DNA of 64,000 nt, taken from Arenibacter certesii DSM 19833. GTDB taxonomy: Bacteria; Bacteroidota; Bacteroidia; Flavobacteriales; Flavobacteriaceae. The notes beneath the pieces were generated by a model. It saw only the letters and a list, made by a program, of their open reading frames with translations. It searched no databases and was not told where the DNA came from. The position numbers and the translations under genes are program-made. Shown in pieces: positions 1 through 9,749 of the stretch. The stretch's first letter is position 1; each line of letters starts with the position of its first letter. Location: NCBI RefSeq assembly GCF_000429545.1, contig NZ_AUCB01000005.1, forward strand, positions 152,484 through 216,483, in the 5' to 3' direction.

Positions 1-2063
1 CTCAAACAAAAGGTATTGTACCTAACTCCAGTCTTGACAAAACTTCAGTTAGTTTTAATGGTACTTCTCAATTATCCGATAAGTTAAAAATAGATGCTTC
101 TGTAAATTTCACTGTAACCGATGGATTCAATAGACCAGCTTCTGGTTATACTGGCGAAGGCGTTATTCAGCAAATGTATCAATTTGGACAAACTCAACTT
201 GATTATGAAAGGCTAAAGAAATACAAATTAGCAGATGGAACACAGAGATCTTGGAACAGAGTTTCCGCATTGGATGGAAGTGTACGTTATTCCGATAACC
301 CATACTGGACCTTATATGAAAATACGGCAGAAGACAAAAGAACAAGATGGTACGGAAGCCTTGGCGCCACTTACAACCTAACCGATGATCTTTATGTTGT
401 AGGTAAAATATATGGAGATACGTATGATTTCAGAATCAACAGCCGCCGCGCTGTAGGCTCGCAAGATCAGCCGTTCTACACTGAAATAGATAGGGATTTT
501 CAAGAATTGAACTATGAAGGACGTCTTCATTTCGACAAAAACCTTTTTGACAATAAACTAAGTGTAAATTCTTTTGTTGGGCTAAACAGAAGGGACAATG
601 AATTCCACAGAATTACAGGAGAAACCTCAGGTGGACTTGTAGTTCCAGGTCTTTATAATTTAAGCAATTCCAAAGATCCGGCGCAAGTAACGGAATTTGA
701 TTCTAGAAAGCAGGTTAACAGCTTATACGGTTCCGTTTCCTTAGGATATGACAATTTTGCTTATCTGACAGTTACCGGTAGAAACGACTGGTCTTCTACT
801 TTGCCTGCAAACAACAACTCTTATTTTTACCCATCGGTAAGTGGTAGCCTTGTGTTTTCACAATTAATTGATGCACCATGGATGTCTTTCGGAAAACTTA
901 GAGGGGGTTACGCAGAAGTAGGTAGTGACACCGACCCCTATCAATTGGCAAACACGTACGGGGGAAGCATTCCCTTTTTAGGCGATGTTCCTTTTGATTT
1001 AGGCAACGTAAACAGAAACCCAAACTTATTACCAGAGCTTAAACAGACCTGGGAAGTAGGTCTTGAAATGGCGTTTTTTAGAAACCGACTTAGTTTCGAT
1101 TTCACCTATTATAATGAAGAAACTAGTGACCTTATTACCCCTGTACAAATTGACCCTTCCTCTGGCTTCACCTCTAGGTTCACCAATGCTGGAAAATTAC
1201 AAAATAAAGGTATAGAGGCATTAGTAAGCATAACTCCCATACAAACAGAAGACTATAGCTGGGACTTTAATTGGAACTTTGCCAAGAACGATAACAAGCT
1301 ACTTGAAATTGTAGAAGGAGTAGAAACGTTGCAGATTGGAAGATTCCCATTTAACTCCGTAACCGTTAATGCAGTAGTAGGGCAACCTTATGGCATTATC
1401 CGAGGTACAAATTATGTGTTTGACGACCAAGGGAACAAAGTTGTAAACTCCAATGGTAGCTACGCAGAAACTCAGAACGTTGAAAATCTAGGATCTGTTC
1501 TGCCAGATTATAATATGGGCTTTAGAAACAGCCTTACATACAAAAACCTCAGTTTTGGGTTTTTGATCGATGTTCAGAAAGGCGGTAAATATAGATCATT
1601 GACTAATTTATGGGGCATGTATTCTGGTATATTGGAGGAAACTGCAGCTAATAATATTAGAGAAGAAGGAATTGTTCTTCCAGGAGTAACAGGAACCGTA
1701 ACGTACAGCGAAGATGGTAGCAGCTATACTGTAACCAATACCGCACCAAATAACCAAGTAATCCCAGCACAACAGTATGGTTCGGATTTCTATTTTGGGA
1801 ATGATGCACAGAACGTTTTTAATGCGGACTATGTTAAGCTAAGAGAAATCACAATGGGATACAAGCTTCCTAAAAAATGGCTTGGGGAAAAAGCCGATGT
1901 TACTATAACAGCATTTGGTAGAAACCTGTTCGTTTGGGGTCTGGACAATGATAACTTCGATCCGGAAGTTGCTACTTCAGGAAGTGGAAATATTCAGGGA
2001 TCAGAAGGTGGATCTCTTCCTTCTACTCAGAGTTATGGTTTAAACGTACAATTAAAATTCTAA
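1..2063 (+). CDS. SusC/RagA-family TonB-dependent outer-membrane receptor, C-terminal part
   Basis: The reading frame is open from base 3, so the gene begins to the left of the window. The visible 687 codons lack the signal peptide, carboxypeptidase-like domain and plug, and cover most of the TonB-dependent beta-barrel. Typical SusC barrel features are present: alternating aromatic strands, a GRNDWSSTLP segment, NPNLLPELKQTWEVGLE, and a short C-terminal strand ending NVQLKF. A SusD-type lipoprotein starts 6 bases after the stop, the usual susC-susD operon order. SusC proteins import oligosaccharides or peptides with TonB energy and a SusD lid; the substrate cannot be read from this fragment. 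Confidence 0.93.
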   Translation, partial: QTKGIVPNSSLDKTSVSFNGTSQLSDKLKIDASVNFTVTDGFNRPASGYTGEGVIQQMYQFGQTQLDYERLKKYKLADGTQRSWNRVSALDGSVRYSDNPYWTLYENTAEDKRTRWYGSLGATYNLTDDLYVVGKIYGDTYDFRINSRRAVGSQDQPFYTEIDRDFQELNYEGRLHFDKNLFDNKLSVNSFVGLNRRDNEFHRITGETSGGLVVPGLYNLSNSKDPAQVTEFDSRKQVNSLYGSVSLGYDNFAYLTVTGRNDWSSTLPANNNSYFYPSVSGSLVFSQLIDAPWMSFGKLRGGYAEVGSDTDPYQLANTYGGSIPFLGDVPFDLGNVNRNPNLLPELKQTWEVGLEMAFFRNRLSFDFTYYNEETSDLITPVQIDPSSGFTSRFTNAGKLQNKGIEALVSITPIQTEDYSWDFNWNFAKNDNKLLEIVEGVETLQIGRFPFNSVTVNAVVGQPYGIIRGTNYVFDDQGNKVVNSNGSYAETQNVENLGSVLPDYNMGFRNSLTYKNLSFGFLIDVQKGGKYRSLTNLWGMYSGILEETAANNIREEGIVLPGVTGTVTYSEDGSSYTVTNTAPNNQVIPAQQYGSDFYFGNDAQNVFNADYVKLREITMGYKLPKKWLGEKADVTITAFGRNLFVWGLDNDNFDPEVATSGSGNIQGSEGGSLPSTQSYGLNVQLKF

Positions 2064-2069
2064 GAAAAA

Positions 2070-3665
2070 ATGAAAAATAAATTAAAAATACTTATAGCGT
2101 TAACACTCTTCGCCAGCATATCCTCTTGTGATAAAGGTTTAGAAGAATTAAACGTTAACCCAAACGAACCAGAAATGGTGCCGACGAGCAATATATTTGC
2201 TTATTCAACAAAAAGGTTCACAGATTTTAGCAGAGATGCATTTAACTCAGGTAGACTTACTTTGCCCTGGTTACAATATTGGGGACAAACCGCTTATGCA
2301 GATGAGGACCGTTTCTTATATAGGGAAACAACAGCGCAAGGGATTTATGACAACACCTACCTTGTGGCCATCAATCTAAAGTCGATCATTGATCAAAACA
2401 CCAATGAGGAAACTAAGAACAGCGCCGCAGCTTATGGCAATAATGACAATCAAATCGCAGCTTCTAGGATCATGCTATCCTACATGTTCTATGAGCTTAC
2501 CAATTTCTTCGGAGATGTACCATACTACTCTTACGGCAGCGATAATGAAACCTTCCAGGCACTGGATGTAAATAACACGTCTACTCCGGTTTTTGCAGCC
2601 CAGGAAGATATTTACGATGACATCTTAAATGAGTTAAGGGAAGCGTCGGACATGATCAACACAAATGAACCCGTATTCACGAGTGGAGATAACATTTTTG
2701 GCGGAGATGCTGGTAAATGGAAAAAGTTTGCCAACTCATTAATTTTGAGAGTTGCCAATAATCTAAGGAATGTAAATCCTACTAAGGCAAATGACGCTAT
2801 TGATGCTGCCCTACTAGCAGGAGTTATGACCTCTAATGATGATAATGCAGCACAGGCATATGATGCCGCAGACGATAATGCCTCCCCATTCTGGAGAGCA
2901 TTTATTGCAAGAACCGATTTCGCCGTAGCTGCACCATTTGTAAAACTACTTAAAGGAGAATCAGGAAACTTTGGCCCAGACCCTAGACTTTTCCAAATGG
3001 CTGCACCAATTGATGCATCTATAGGGGATGTGAAATCGGATACGTATGAAAAAAGCAATAATTACGATGATTATTTAGGGATTCCTTACGCTTTTAGAAA
3101 TACGAATTTTCTCGATAGAACAACCTATTCCTTTATGAGTAGTAATATTCTAAAACCAGATTTCAAAGAAGTTTTGATGGAATATGCAGAGGTACAATTT
3201 ATTATCTCAGAACACAATGGATTTTCTCAAGAAAATTATGAAAATGGGGTGCGTGCCTCTATGGAAAAATGGGGTGTCCCTTCAGCAGAGATCACCGCCT
3301 TTGTAAATAATCTTCCACCAGCAAATCAAGCAAACGTTCTTAATCAAAAATATGTAGCGTTATATATGCAACCACACCAGGCGTATGCGGATTACCGAAG
3401 AACAGGTTTCCCAAACACCTTGGTAATGCCGGGAGAAGAAGTATTTCTTCCAGCAGAGCAAGTAGCAGGACTTCCTCCGGAGAGCAGGGTTCCTTCTTAT
3501 ACTTTTGAACCTGGACCAGTTGATCCATCAGTTACAGAAATCCCATTTAGATTAAGGTATCCACAAATATTACAAACCTTAAACGGCAATAATAGAAACG
3601 CAGCAGCTGCAAAATTATCCGAAGGTGATTTAATTACCAGCAAGCTTTTCTGGGACGTAAATTAG
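2070..3665 (+). CDS. SusD/RagB-family nutrient-binding outer-membrane lipoprotein (SusD-like_2 type)
   Basis: A 531-residue lipoprotein with signal peptide and lipobox ending SISSC (Cys20), followed by the LEELNVNPNEP segment typical of the SusD-like_2 group. It contains the TPR-like helical region (SRIMLSYMFYELTNFFGDVPY, about residues 130-150) and a C-terminal YADYRRTGFP motif near residue 435, common in this family. It would sit on the cell surface as the lid of the upstream SusC barrel. It lies 6 bases after the susC stop, so the two are surely co-transcribed. A strong terminator follows at 3688-3723. No glycoside hydrolase or peptidase is attached on the visible side, so the substrate is unknown. 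Confidence 0.93.
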   Translation: MKNKLKILIALTLFASISSCDKGLEELNVNPNEPEMVPTSNIFAYSTKRFTDFSRDAFNSGRLTLPWLQYWGQTAYADEDRFLYRETTAQGIYDNTYLVAINLKSIIDQNTNEETKNSAAAYGNNDNQIAASRIMLSYMFYELTNFFGDVPYYSYGSDNETFQALDVNNTSTPVFAAQEDIYDDILNELREASDMINTNEPVFTSGDNIFGGDAGKWKKFANSLILRVANNLRNVNPTKANDAIDAALLAGVMTSNDDNAAQAYDAADDNASPFWRAFIARTDFAVAAPFVKLLKGESGNFGPDPRLFQMAAPIDASIGDVKSDTYEKSNNYDDYLGIPYAFRNTNFLDRTTYSFMSSNILKPDFKEVLMEYAEVQFIISEHNGFSQENYENGVRASMEKWGVPSAEITAFVNNLPPANQANVLNQKYVALYMQPHQAYADYRRTGFPNTLVMPGEEVFLPAEQVAGLPPESRVPSYTFEPGPVDPSVTEIPFRLRYPQILQTLNGNNRNAAAAKLSEGDLITSKLFWDVN

Positions 3666-3687
3666 AAAATTAATCCTATACAATTTT

Positions 3688-3723
3688 AAAAAACCATTAC
3701 ACCTAAGTGTGATGGTTTTTTGT
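3688..3723 (+). terminator. Rho-independent terminator of the susCD operon
   Basis: A 14-base arm at 3689-3702 pairs with 3707-3720 around a CTAA loop (one G-T pair), and is followed by a T run. It lies 23 bases after the susD stop. It also shows that the in-frame ATG at 3709 is not the start of the next gene. Confidence 0.85.
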
Positions 3724-3738
3724 TTTACCTTTACCACC

Positions 3739-4488
3739 ATGGAAAAATCAACCCAAATTTATGGCATTAGAGCCGTTATCGAAGCCATAAACGCCAACGA
3801 ACCTATAGACAAGGTTTTTATTCAAAAAGGATTAAAAGGCGATCTCTCCCGTGAATTGGAGACACTGCTAAGAAAAAACGGCATCATCGCTTCCTATGTA
3901 CCTATTGAAAAACTAAACAGGCTTACCAAGAACAATCATCAAGGTGTTGTAGCCAATATCTCCCCTATTCGCTTTCTTTCCATTGAGGAAATGGTAGCTA
4001 ATGTAACAGAAAATGGCAAAGCACCTCTATTCCTTTTACTGGACCAACTTTCCGATGTACGTAATTTTGGAGCCATTATTCGTACCGCAGAATGCACTGG
4101 GGTAGACGGAATTATAATACAAAAAAGAGGCGCTGCACCTGTTACCGCTGATACTATTAAAACTTCGGCCGGAGCGGCCTTTCGGGTACCTATAGCCAAA
4201 GTAGACCATATTAAAGACGCCGTCTTCTTTTTACAGGCTTCAGGAATTCAGGTGGTTGCTGCAACAGAGAAAACAGACAATACTATATATGACGTTTCGT
4301 TTACCTCTCCCACTGCAATCATTATGGGCTCGGAGGATATGGGAATATCCCCTTCAATACTTAAAGCTTCAGACCATCTAGCCAAACTACCCATGTTAGG
4401 GAGCATAGGGTCTTTAAACGTATCGGTTGCTTGTGGGGTTTTCTTATATGAAGTGGTTAGGCAACGTCAGGATACACTTTCCAAATAA
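3739..4488 (+). CDS. rlmB: 23S rRNA 2'-O-ribose methyltransferase, TrmH/SpoU family (RlmB-like)
   Basis: This 249-residue protein has the N-terminal SpoU substrate-binding domain (residues 5-75, starting IYGIRAVIEAI) and a C-terminal SPOUT knot domain. All three SpoU motifs are visible: NFGAIIRTAE at about 109-118 (catalytic Arg115), IMGSEDMGIS near 200, and SLNVSVACG near 230. It is predicted to methylate a ribose 2'-OH in 23S rRNA, as in E. coli RlmB, although the exact target is inferred. The start at 3739 is preferred over the in-frame ATG at 3709 because that ATG lies inside the preceding terminator and would add a hydrophobic tail not found in the family. Confidence 0.9.
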   Translation: MEKSTQIYGIRAVIEAINANEPIDKVFIQKGLKGDLSRELETLLRKNGIIASYVPIEKLNRLTKNNHQGVVANISPIRFLSIEEMVANVTENGKAPLFLLLDQLSDVRNFGAIIRTAECTGVDGIIIQKRGAAPVTADTIKTSAGAAFRVPIAKVDHIKDAVFFLQASGIQVVAATEKTDNTIYDVSFTSPTAIIMGSEDMGISPSILKASDHLAKLPMLGSIGSLNVSVACGVFLYEVVRQRQDTLSK

Positions 4489-4535
4489 CGATATTTAGAT
4501 CATTCACAAAAATTATTGGTGATTAGTAGAGCAAA

Positions 4536-5297
4536 TTAATTTTGGGCCTCTCCATCTTTGAGGTCCTCTTTTTCTATTTTCTTATAGTGATAAATTACAC
4601 GTGGTTGATCTAAACCTTGATTTGGTTCCTCATTCCGAGATTCAATAAAATTACCATTCTCATCAAAATGCTTTAGGAAATCGTCATCCTCCTCATTATA
4701 ATCCTCCCTTTCCCAATCATATTTCTTGGGTTTAGGCAATGAGGTCCGCAGTGTAAGGGCCAACAGTAATCCCGTTGAGAATCCGCCTAAATGGCCTTCC
4801 CAAGAAATCCCTTCTTTAACAGGAAAAATATACCATAACATACTTCCATAAATAAAGACAACAATAAGCGAAAGTGCTACCAGCCTATAATGTTTGGAAA
4901 GTACTCCTTTAAAAAAAATAAAAGTAGCCAAGACATATATCAATCCACTTATCCCTATATGGTAGCTAGGTCTCCCGATCAACCAGGTTATAAGTCCAGA
5001 CAGTAGTACCCCAATTAGCAATACCTTGTACGCTATCCCTCTATAAAAATAGACAAGGGCGGCCGTAAGGATCGCAATAGGAATGGTATTATTGTACAAA
5101 TGATCTACGGAGCCATGCAAGAAGGGACTCAATACAATACCCCTTAGCCCTGTGAAGCTCCTAGGGTAGATTCCGTAATGATTTAGATTGACTTGGAATT
5201 TTAATTCAATGAAGAAAACCGTCCAAATAGCCAGCACGGTAAAGAGCGGCACTACTATAACGGAATTTGAAAATTTAAAATATGTATTCTCTGTCAT
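4536..5297 (-). CDS. Rhomboid-family intramembrane serine protease
   Basis: A 253-residue membrane protein with about six hydrophobic segments. The rhomboid active site is complete: GISG with nucleophile Ser117 in one helix and catalytic His169 in GHLGG of a later helix. The conserved loop motif HLYNN lies at 66-70. The C-terminal 60 residues are charged and probably cytoplasmic, with many acidic residues (EREDYNEEDDD). It is transcribed leftward, divergent from rarA and convergent with the methyltransferase gene. Its substrates are unknown. The call rests on the intact catalytic dyad. Confidence 0.92.
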   Translation of the reverse strand: MTENTYFKFSNSVIVVPLFTVLAIWTVFFIELKFQVNLNHYGIYPRSFTGLRGIVLSPFLHGSVDHLYNNTIPIAILTAALVYFYRGIAYKVLLIGVLLSGLITWLIGRPSYHIGISGLIYVLATFIFFKGVLSKHYRLVALSLIVVFIYGSMLWYIFPVKEGISWEGHLGGFSTGLLLALTLRTSLPKPKKYDWEREDYNEEDDDFLKHFDENGNFIESRNEEPNQGLDQPRVIYHYKKIEKEDLKDGEAQN

Positions 5298-5351
5298 ACC
5301 TGAAATATAATTATTAATTCAACATTCTCGCCAAGAATCCAATTTCGGAAA

Positions 5352-5382
5352 AATTGTCATCTATATAATTATCTTATTTTTG
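5352..5382 (+). promoter_or_regulatory. Predicted promoter of rarA, nearly leaderless
   Basis: TATTTTTG at 5375-5382 matches the Bacteroidota -7 consensus TAnnTTTG, with ATTG at 5352-5355 placed 19 bases upstream as a -33 element. The box ends only 4 bases before the rarA ATG at 5387, so the transcript should have little or no leader. Confidence 0.55.
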
Positions 5383-5386
5383 CCTT

Positions 5387-6664
5387 ATGAACGAACCACT
5401 TGCAGAAAGGGTACGCCCCAAAACACTTGAAGACTATATTAGCCAACATCATTTGGTAGGTGAGAAAGGATCCTTAACCTATCAGATTAAGAAAGGAATT
5501 TTACCTTCTTTAATCTTATGGGGCCCTCCCGGTACAGGGAAGACCACCTTAGCCAATATAATTGCCGAAGAAAGTGGAAGGCCATTCTATACGCTTAGTG
5601 CCATTAGCAGTGGTGTAAAAGACATTAGGGAAGTTATAGATAAGGCCAAGCAAAGTGGCGGCTTGTTTACTACCAAAAACCCCATCCTCTTCATAGATGA
5701 GATCCATCGATTTAGCAAATCCCAGCAAGACTCTCTATTAGGGGCTGTTGAGAAAGGTTGGGTTACCCTTATTGGCGCTACTACGGAGAATCCCAGTTTT
5801 GAAGTAATACCCGCCCTCTTATCTCGTTGCCAAGTCTACATTCTAAATCCGTTTGGGAAAGCGGATTTGGAAGCCTTGCTCAAAAGGGCCATGAAATTGG
5901 ATACTCATTTAAAAAAGAAAACCATAAACCTTAAAGAAACCGAAGCACTTATGCGGCTTTCTGGAGGGGATGGTAGAAAGTTGTTGAACATTTTTGAACT
6001 TATTATCAATTCTGAGGCAACAGATAACGTCACTATTACCGATGAGTTAGTTTTAAGCAAGGTTCAACAAAACACTGTTCTGTATGATAAAACCGGGGAA
6101 CAGCATTACGATATAATATCTGCCTTTATAAAATCTATTAGAGGGAGCGATCCCAATGCCGCGGTTTATTGGCTGGCCAGAATGATTGAAGGCGGGGAAG
6201 ATGTGAAATTTATTGCCAGAAGACTGATCATATCCGCCTCAGAAGATATAGGCAATGCCAACCCTACTGCTTTGGTGATTGCTAATACCACTTTTCAGGC
6301 AGTAACCACCATTGGTTATCCAGAAGCGAGGATAATTCTCAGTCAGTGTGTTATCTATCTCGCTACATCACCCAAGAGCAATGCCAGTTATATGGCTATT
6401 AATAAAGCCCAACAAACCGTAAAGCAAACTGGCGACCTTTCTGTACCCTTGCCATTGCGAAATGCACCAACGAAGCTTATGAAAGATCTGGGATATGGAC
6501 AGGAGTATAAATACGCCCATGATTATGCCAATAATTTTATTGAGGAGGAGTTTATGCCCGATGAATTAAAAGGGACCAGTTTTTATAGTCCTGGCAATAA
6601 CCAACGAGAAAAGGCCATAAAAGAGTTTTTAAAGAACCGGTGGAAAGACAAGTATACTATGTAG
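5387..6664 (+). CDS. rarA: Replication-associated recombination protein A (RarA/MgsA), AAA+ ATPase
   Basis: The 425-residue length matches RarA/MgsA/WRNIP1. A Walker A motif GPPGTGKT lies at 46-53, Walker [10 protein letters not shown] at 101-109, a sensor-1 segment [10 protein letters not shown] near 130, and an arginine-finger region LLSRCQVY. The C-terminal tetramerisation domain follows ([18 protein letters not shown] near 255-272). The protein acts at stalled forks and gaps, interacting with SSB and the clamp-loader pathway in other bacteria. It is a single gene with its own promoter at 5375-5382. The 159 bases after it, up to the convergent gene at 6824, hold no gene or clear terminator. 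Confidence 0.96.
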   Translation: MNEPLAERVRPKTLEDYISQHHLVGEKGSLTYQIKKGILPSLILWGPPGTGKTTLANIIAEESGRPFYTLSAISSGVKDIREVIDKAKQSGGLFTTKNPILFIDEIHRFSKSQQDSLLGAVEKGWVTLIGATTENPSFEVIPALLSRCQVYILNPFGKADLEALLKRAMKLDTHLKKKTINLKETEALMRLSGGDGRKLLNIFELIINSEATDNVTITDELVLSKVQQNTVLYDKTGEQHYDIISAFIKSIRGSDPNAAVYWLARMIEGGEDVKFIARRLIISASEDIGNANPTALVIANTTFQAVTTIGYPEARIILSQCVIYLATSPKSNASYMAINKAQQTVKQTGDLSVPLPLRNAPTKLMKDLGYGQEYKYAHDYANNFIEEEFMPDELKGTSFYSPGNNQREKAIKEFLKNRWKDKYTM

Positions 6665-6823
6665 AGACTGCATCTCCTATTTCGTTGTATACATTTCATC
6701 ACTTGTCACAGGAAACACAACCATATGGAAGAATAGTCCATTCTATATAATACATCCATTTAGCTACCATCCCAAGGTATAAAGCCAAGGGAGCATCTAG
6801 ATATCTTCCATCACAGATAATGC

Positions 6824-7699
6824 CTAGAACTTAATATTCATCTTTTTGTTGACCAGTTCGTTGCCCTCATAGTATTCAAAAATCCAATTACCACCTTTTT
6901 TAAATAGTATTCCACTTTCATCTTGCCAATTAGGGTTGGCGAAATAAAAGTTACTAAAACTAGTCTGTTGCAAGGTCATAACTATTTTAGGGGTGCTATC
7001 TACTAATTGGTATCCATTGGGTATGGCTTGAGCATATAGGACATCACTTTCCACTATATCCTTAACCTGCTTCGCATTTGAAGCCAAAGGCATTTCTTCT
7101 TGAGTATACCCAGACGGCACAGGCATCTTATCCTTATACGATTGCTCATCCAACGTAGCCTTTTGCTGAACTACAGGTGCAGGATTATTACTTTTTGTAT
7201 CCTGAGTAGCGTTTTGAGCAATTTTCTTCACATCATCCTTATAACTAACCACTATTGGACCTTTAGAACCAGCAGGCTCATAACGGTAGCCTTCACCTGA
7301 CAGTGATCGAAGACTTTCTTTTATAGCACCAGAATAAGCCTCTTTATAATCCTTCTCCTTACTCTTACCTTCTTGGGTTTCGAAAATATCTTGGGACAGG
7401 CAATCCTTTAAAGTAAAGGTAAGCTTGGTGGTAAACATGGAAGAGTCGTCATTTAGGGCTAATAACAGCCCTAGACACCTATTATTTAATAAATCTTCTG
7501 GCAGCGCATTATCATATACCGCATTAAACCCATTTTCTACCAATATATATTTAATTAACGTACTAGTCTGATGCTGGTTCTGCTCCTTAAACGCATCAAA
7601 CTTAACGGGAACGATAATGTATTTATATTTATTTAATTCTGCTTGCGACATTCCTAAAAAACAACTTAAAAGAATGAAGGATGCTAGTATTTTTTTCAT
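6824..7699 (-). CDS. Conserved exported protein of unknown function, last gene of an envelope operon
   Basis: A 291-residue protein with an N-terminal signal sequence. Cleavage after MSQA (residue 20) is likely, although LLSC at 10-13 could act as a short lipobox. Residues 21-130 form an alpha/beta region (YIIVPVKFD, IKYILVENGFNAVYDN) that resembles the surface-antigen-like domains of Bacteroidota. A low-complexity linker rich in Lys, Gln and Pro (about 150-190) leads to a small C-terminal domain containing SGILFKKGGNWIFEYY. It lies 13 bases after the DUF5723 gene and is probably co-transcribed with it. I do not recognise a function. Envelope localisation is inferred from the signal sequence and its neighbours. 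Confidence 0.72.
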   Translation of the reverse strand: MKKILASFILLSCFLGMSQAELNKYKYIIVPVKFDAFKEQNQHQTSTLIKYILVENGFNAVYDNALPEDLLNNRCLGLLLALNDDSSMFTTKLTFTLKDCLSQDIFETQEGKSKEKDYKEAYSGAIKESLRSLSGEGYRYEPAGSKGPIVVSYKDDVKKIAQNATQDTKSNNPAPVVQQKATLDEQSYKDKMPVPSGYTQEEMPLASNAKQVKDIVESDVLYAQAIPNGYQLVDSTPKIVMTLQQTSFSNFYFANPNWQDESGILFKKGGNWIFEYYEGNELVNKKMNIKF

Positions 7700-7712
7700 G
7701 TGAGAACTTATC

Positions 7713-9149
7713 TTATTTCTTGCCCCAAGATATAATATTTAATCCGAACTGAAAAGAAGCATAGTGACTATCGGCTAGATTGTTATAAGCTAGTAAATTA
7801 TCCGCCATTAGATATAAATTCACAGGACCGGCCTGCAAATTTAATCCCACTCCAATATTGGAATAAGAAAACTTATCTACCGTATAGGTTGTCTTTATAG
7901 CCATTGCATTCCCAAACCTATGCAGGTAAAAGGCGGTTAGTGCCGCTTGGGGTCCTTTGGGTCTATTAACAACATACAATTGTCCTCCCAAAGCATTATT
8001 ATAACTATCATAACCTCTTCCCTCACGTACGTAATCCTTACAATCATAACCACGGCGAGAGGGAATCGGTTTCCCAAAATTATACCGAAGGGAACCGTAT
8101 AACTTGGTAGGTCTAAAAGTTATATAGCTATCGTTATTGGTGCTATAAGGAACCATTTCATTTATATCGTCTACCAACACTTGCCAATAGTCTTTATCAG
8201 CATCGGATGGAGCTACTGGCAATATAGCTTCTATCCCTTCTATTGTGGCCGAGCCTTTTAGGGTATAGTTTTTTACATCTGTAGAGTTATATACAAACCC
8301 CAAATCCAAAATACTCCCTGTAATCACTGTTTTTTTATTAAGATGGTAGGTAAATCCAAAATCTGCTCCAAACCCTAAATCGCCACCAAAGAACATTCTA
8401 CGGGCTACTATTCCGGGCAGCTGAGACCTATCATTTTCCCAAGCATCCACTATGTTATTAAGTCCGGAAGTTTTAACTTCCAGATCAGCGTCTAAAGTAT
8501 TCGCTACTAAATTCCTTTCTCCTTCTGTTGTTATAAAATGACCTTTATTTTCTGTGGAAGTAAAATTAAGTACACTGGAATATATTTTAGCTCTAGCGCC
8601 AACCGTAAGTTTCTTATCTATCTTTCTGTTGATACCAAAATGAAAAACGTTTACCATTTCGGCCCTAGTGTTTAAATGATTTAAATTAAAACTTCTAGGT
8701 GATTGAATTGAATCGCCCTCAATAGCCAAGATTGCATAATCTTTAAAATAATATCCTATCCCATCGGTTTCGCTATAGATACCAAATGAATAAAAATCAT
8801 TGAGGTTCCTACCTCTAAATCCTCCATTAAATAATGTAATTTGATTTGTGCTACTAAGGTGATCGTTTTCATCCAATTTGTAGATCATCCTATCCATTAC
8901 CTTATCATTAAAATCCAGTCCATCAGCAGCAAAAAGATCATGAACGGTAATGGCATTTGAACCGGCTTGGACTGACACTCCCGAAATTATAGGTAGCCCA
9001 ACGTACCATTCAAAATCCGTTAACATCCCAGGATTGACCATAAGGGCATCAGGAATATCAGTGAAATCGTATAGCAGTTGCTTATTCTGGGCCGAAAGTT
9101 GGGCACAGATTGAGAGATAAACCAATAAGAATACCAAAATTAATCTCAT
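7713..9149 (-). CDS. DUF5723-family outer-membrane beta-barrel protein
   Basis: This 478-residue protein has a signal peptide ending SAQ and the N-terminal NPGM motif (in MVNPGMLTDFEWYVGLP) seen in PorP/PorV-like barrels of Bacteroidota, followed by alternating amphipathic strands and a C-terminal strand that matches DUF5723. Such proteins are predicted outer-membrane barrels of unknown substrate. Its start codon overlaps the stop of the upstream lipoprotein gene by four bases (ATGA, 9146-9149), so the two are translationally coupled. The third gene starts 13 bases downstream. The family name is from recognition of the pattern, not a search. Confidence 0.8.
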   Translation of the reverse strand: MRLILVFLLVYLSICAQLSAQNKQLLYDFTDIPDALMVNPGMLTDFEWYVGLPIISGVSVQAGSNAITVHDLFAADGLDFNDKVMDRMIYKLDENDHLSSTNQITLFNGGFRGRNLNDFYSFGIYSETDGIGYYFKDYAILAIEGDSIQSPRSFNLNHLNTRAEMVNVFHFGINRKIDKKLTVGARAKIYSSVLNFTSTENKGHFITTEGERNLVANTLDADLEVKTSGLNNIVDAWENDRSQLPGIVARRMFFGGDLGFGADFGFTYHLNKKTVITGSILDLGFVYNSTDVKNYTLKGSATIEGIEAILPVAPSDADKDYWQVLVDDINEMVPYSTNNDSYITFRPTKLYGSLRYNFGKPIPSRRGYDCKDYVREGRGYDSYNNALGGQLYVVNRPKGPQAALTAFYLHRFGNAMAIKTTYTVDKFSYSNIGVGLNLQAGPVNLYLMADNLLAYNNLADSHYASFQFGLNIISWGKK

Positions 9150-9691
9150 CGTATTCGCATCCTAAATTTACCACTGGACCTAAAGATGATCTTTGGGTCT
9201 GGAAGATTTGATATACTTGTATGGTCTCCCATATTTGTAATATTGAACCCAATACTGGACGTGTTCTTTATTATTTCCAAGCTTTTCCCTGAGCCACCAC
9301 CATATTCAACATCTCTTTTAAGCGGTATTGTCGGAGCAGGATCCATGTGAAATTTTTCAACATCCAGAAGGCTCCCATTTTCATCCAAAAACCCTATGAT
9401 AATCTCCAATTCTTTACTAGTTGTATTCTCCAACTCGTAAGAAATAACCCCCTCTAGCACCCGGTCTGCAAAAACATCTTCGCTAAAACCGTCAAAACTG
9501 AAATTCTGACTATAAAAAATGGAGTCGGTAGATTTGTTTAATAAATCTTCAGGAGATTCAACATATAAAATACTACTCTCAATGGTAGGTGTTACCCTTA
9601 AATCATCTAATTGATCAAAGTCGGGCCGCTCTACACAGGAAACAAAACCTAGTAGTATTATTAAGAAAAGTAACAATGTCTTATTTACCAT
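9146..9691 (-). CDS. Putative outer-membrane lipoprotein, first gene of the DUF5723 operon
   Basis: A 181-residue protein beginning with a hydrophobic signal and lipobox GFVSC (Cys19), then an acidic segment ERPDFDQLDDL. The remainder is predominantly beta strand (SYELENTTSKELEIIIGFLDENG). The ATG at 9691 is chosen over the TTG three codons upstream because it directly precedes the basic start of the signal peptide. It overlaps the DUF5723 gene by four bases. I do not recognise the family. The context suggests an accessory lipoprotein to the barrel. Confidence 0.7.
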   Translation of the reverse strand: MVNKTLLLFLIILLGFVSCVERPDFDQLDDLRVTPTIESSILYVESPEDLLNKSTDSIFYSQNFSFDGFSEDVFADRVLEGVISYELENTTSKELEIIIGFLDENGSLLDVEKFHMDPAPTIPLKRDVEYGGGSGKSLEIIKNTSSIGFNITNMGDHTSISNLPDPKIIFRSSGKFRMRIR

Positions 9692-9749
9692 ATTGAGCAA
9701 ATTAAAACAGGATGCAATAATTTAGTGCGACCTTACGTTAAAGATAACT

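Noticed and set aside
3709..3738. Upstream in-frame ATG for the rRNA methyltransferase
   Set aside because: It lies within the stem of the susCD terminator and adds residues absent from the family; 3739 fits better.
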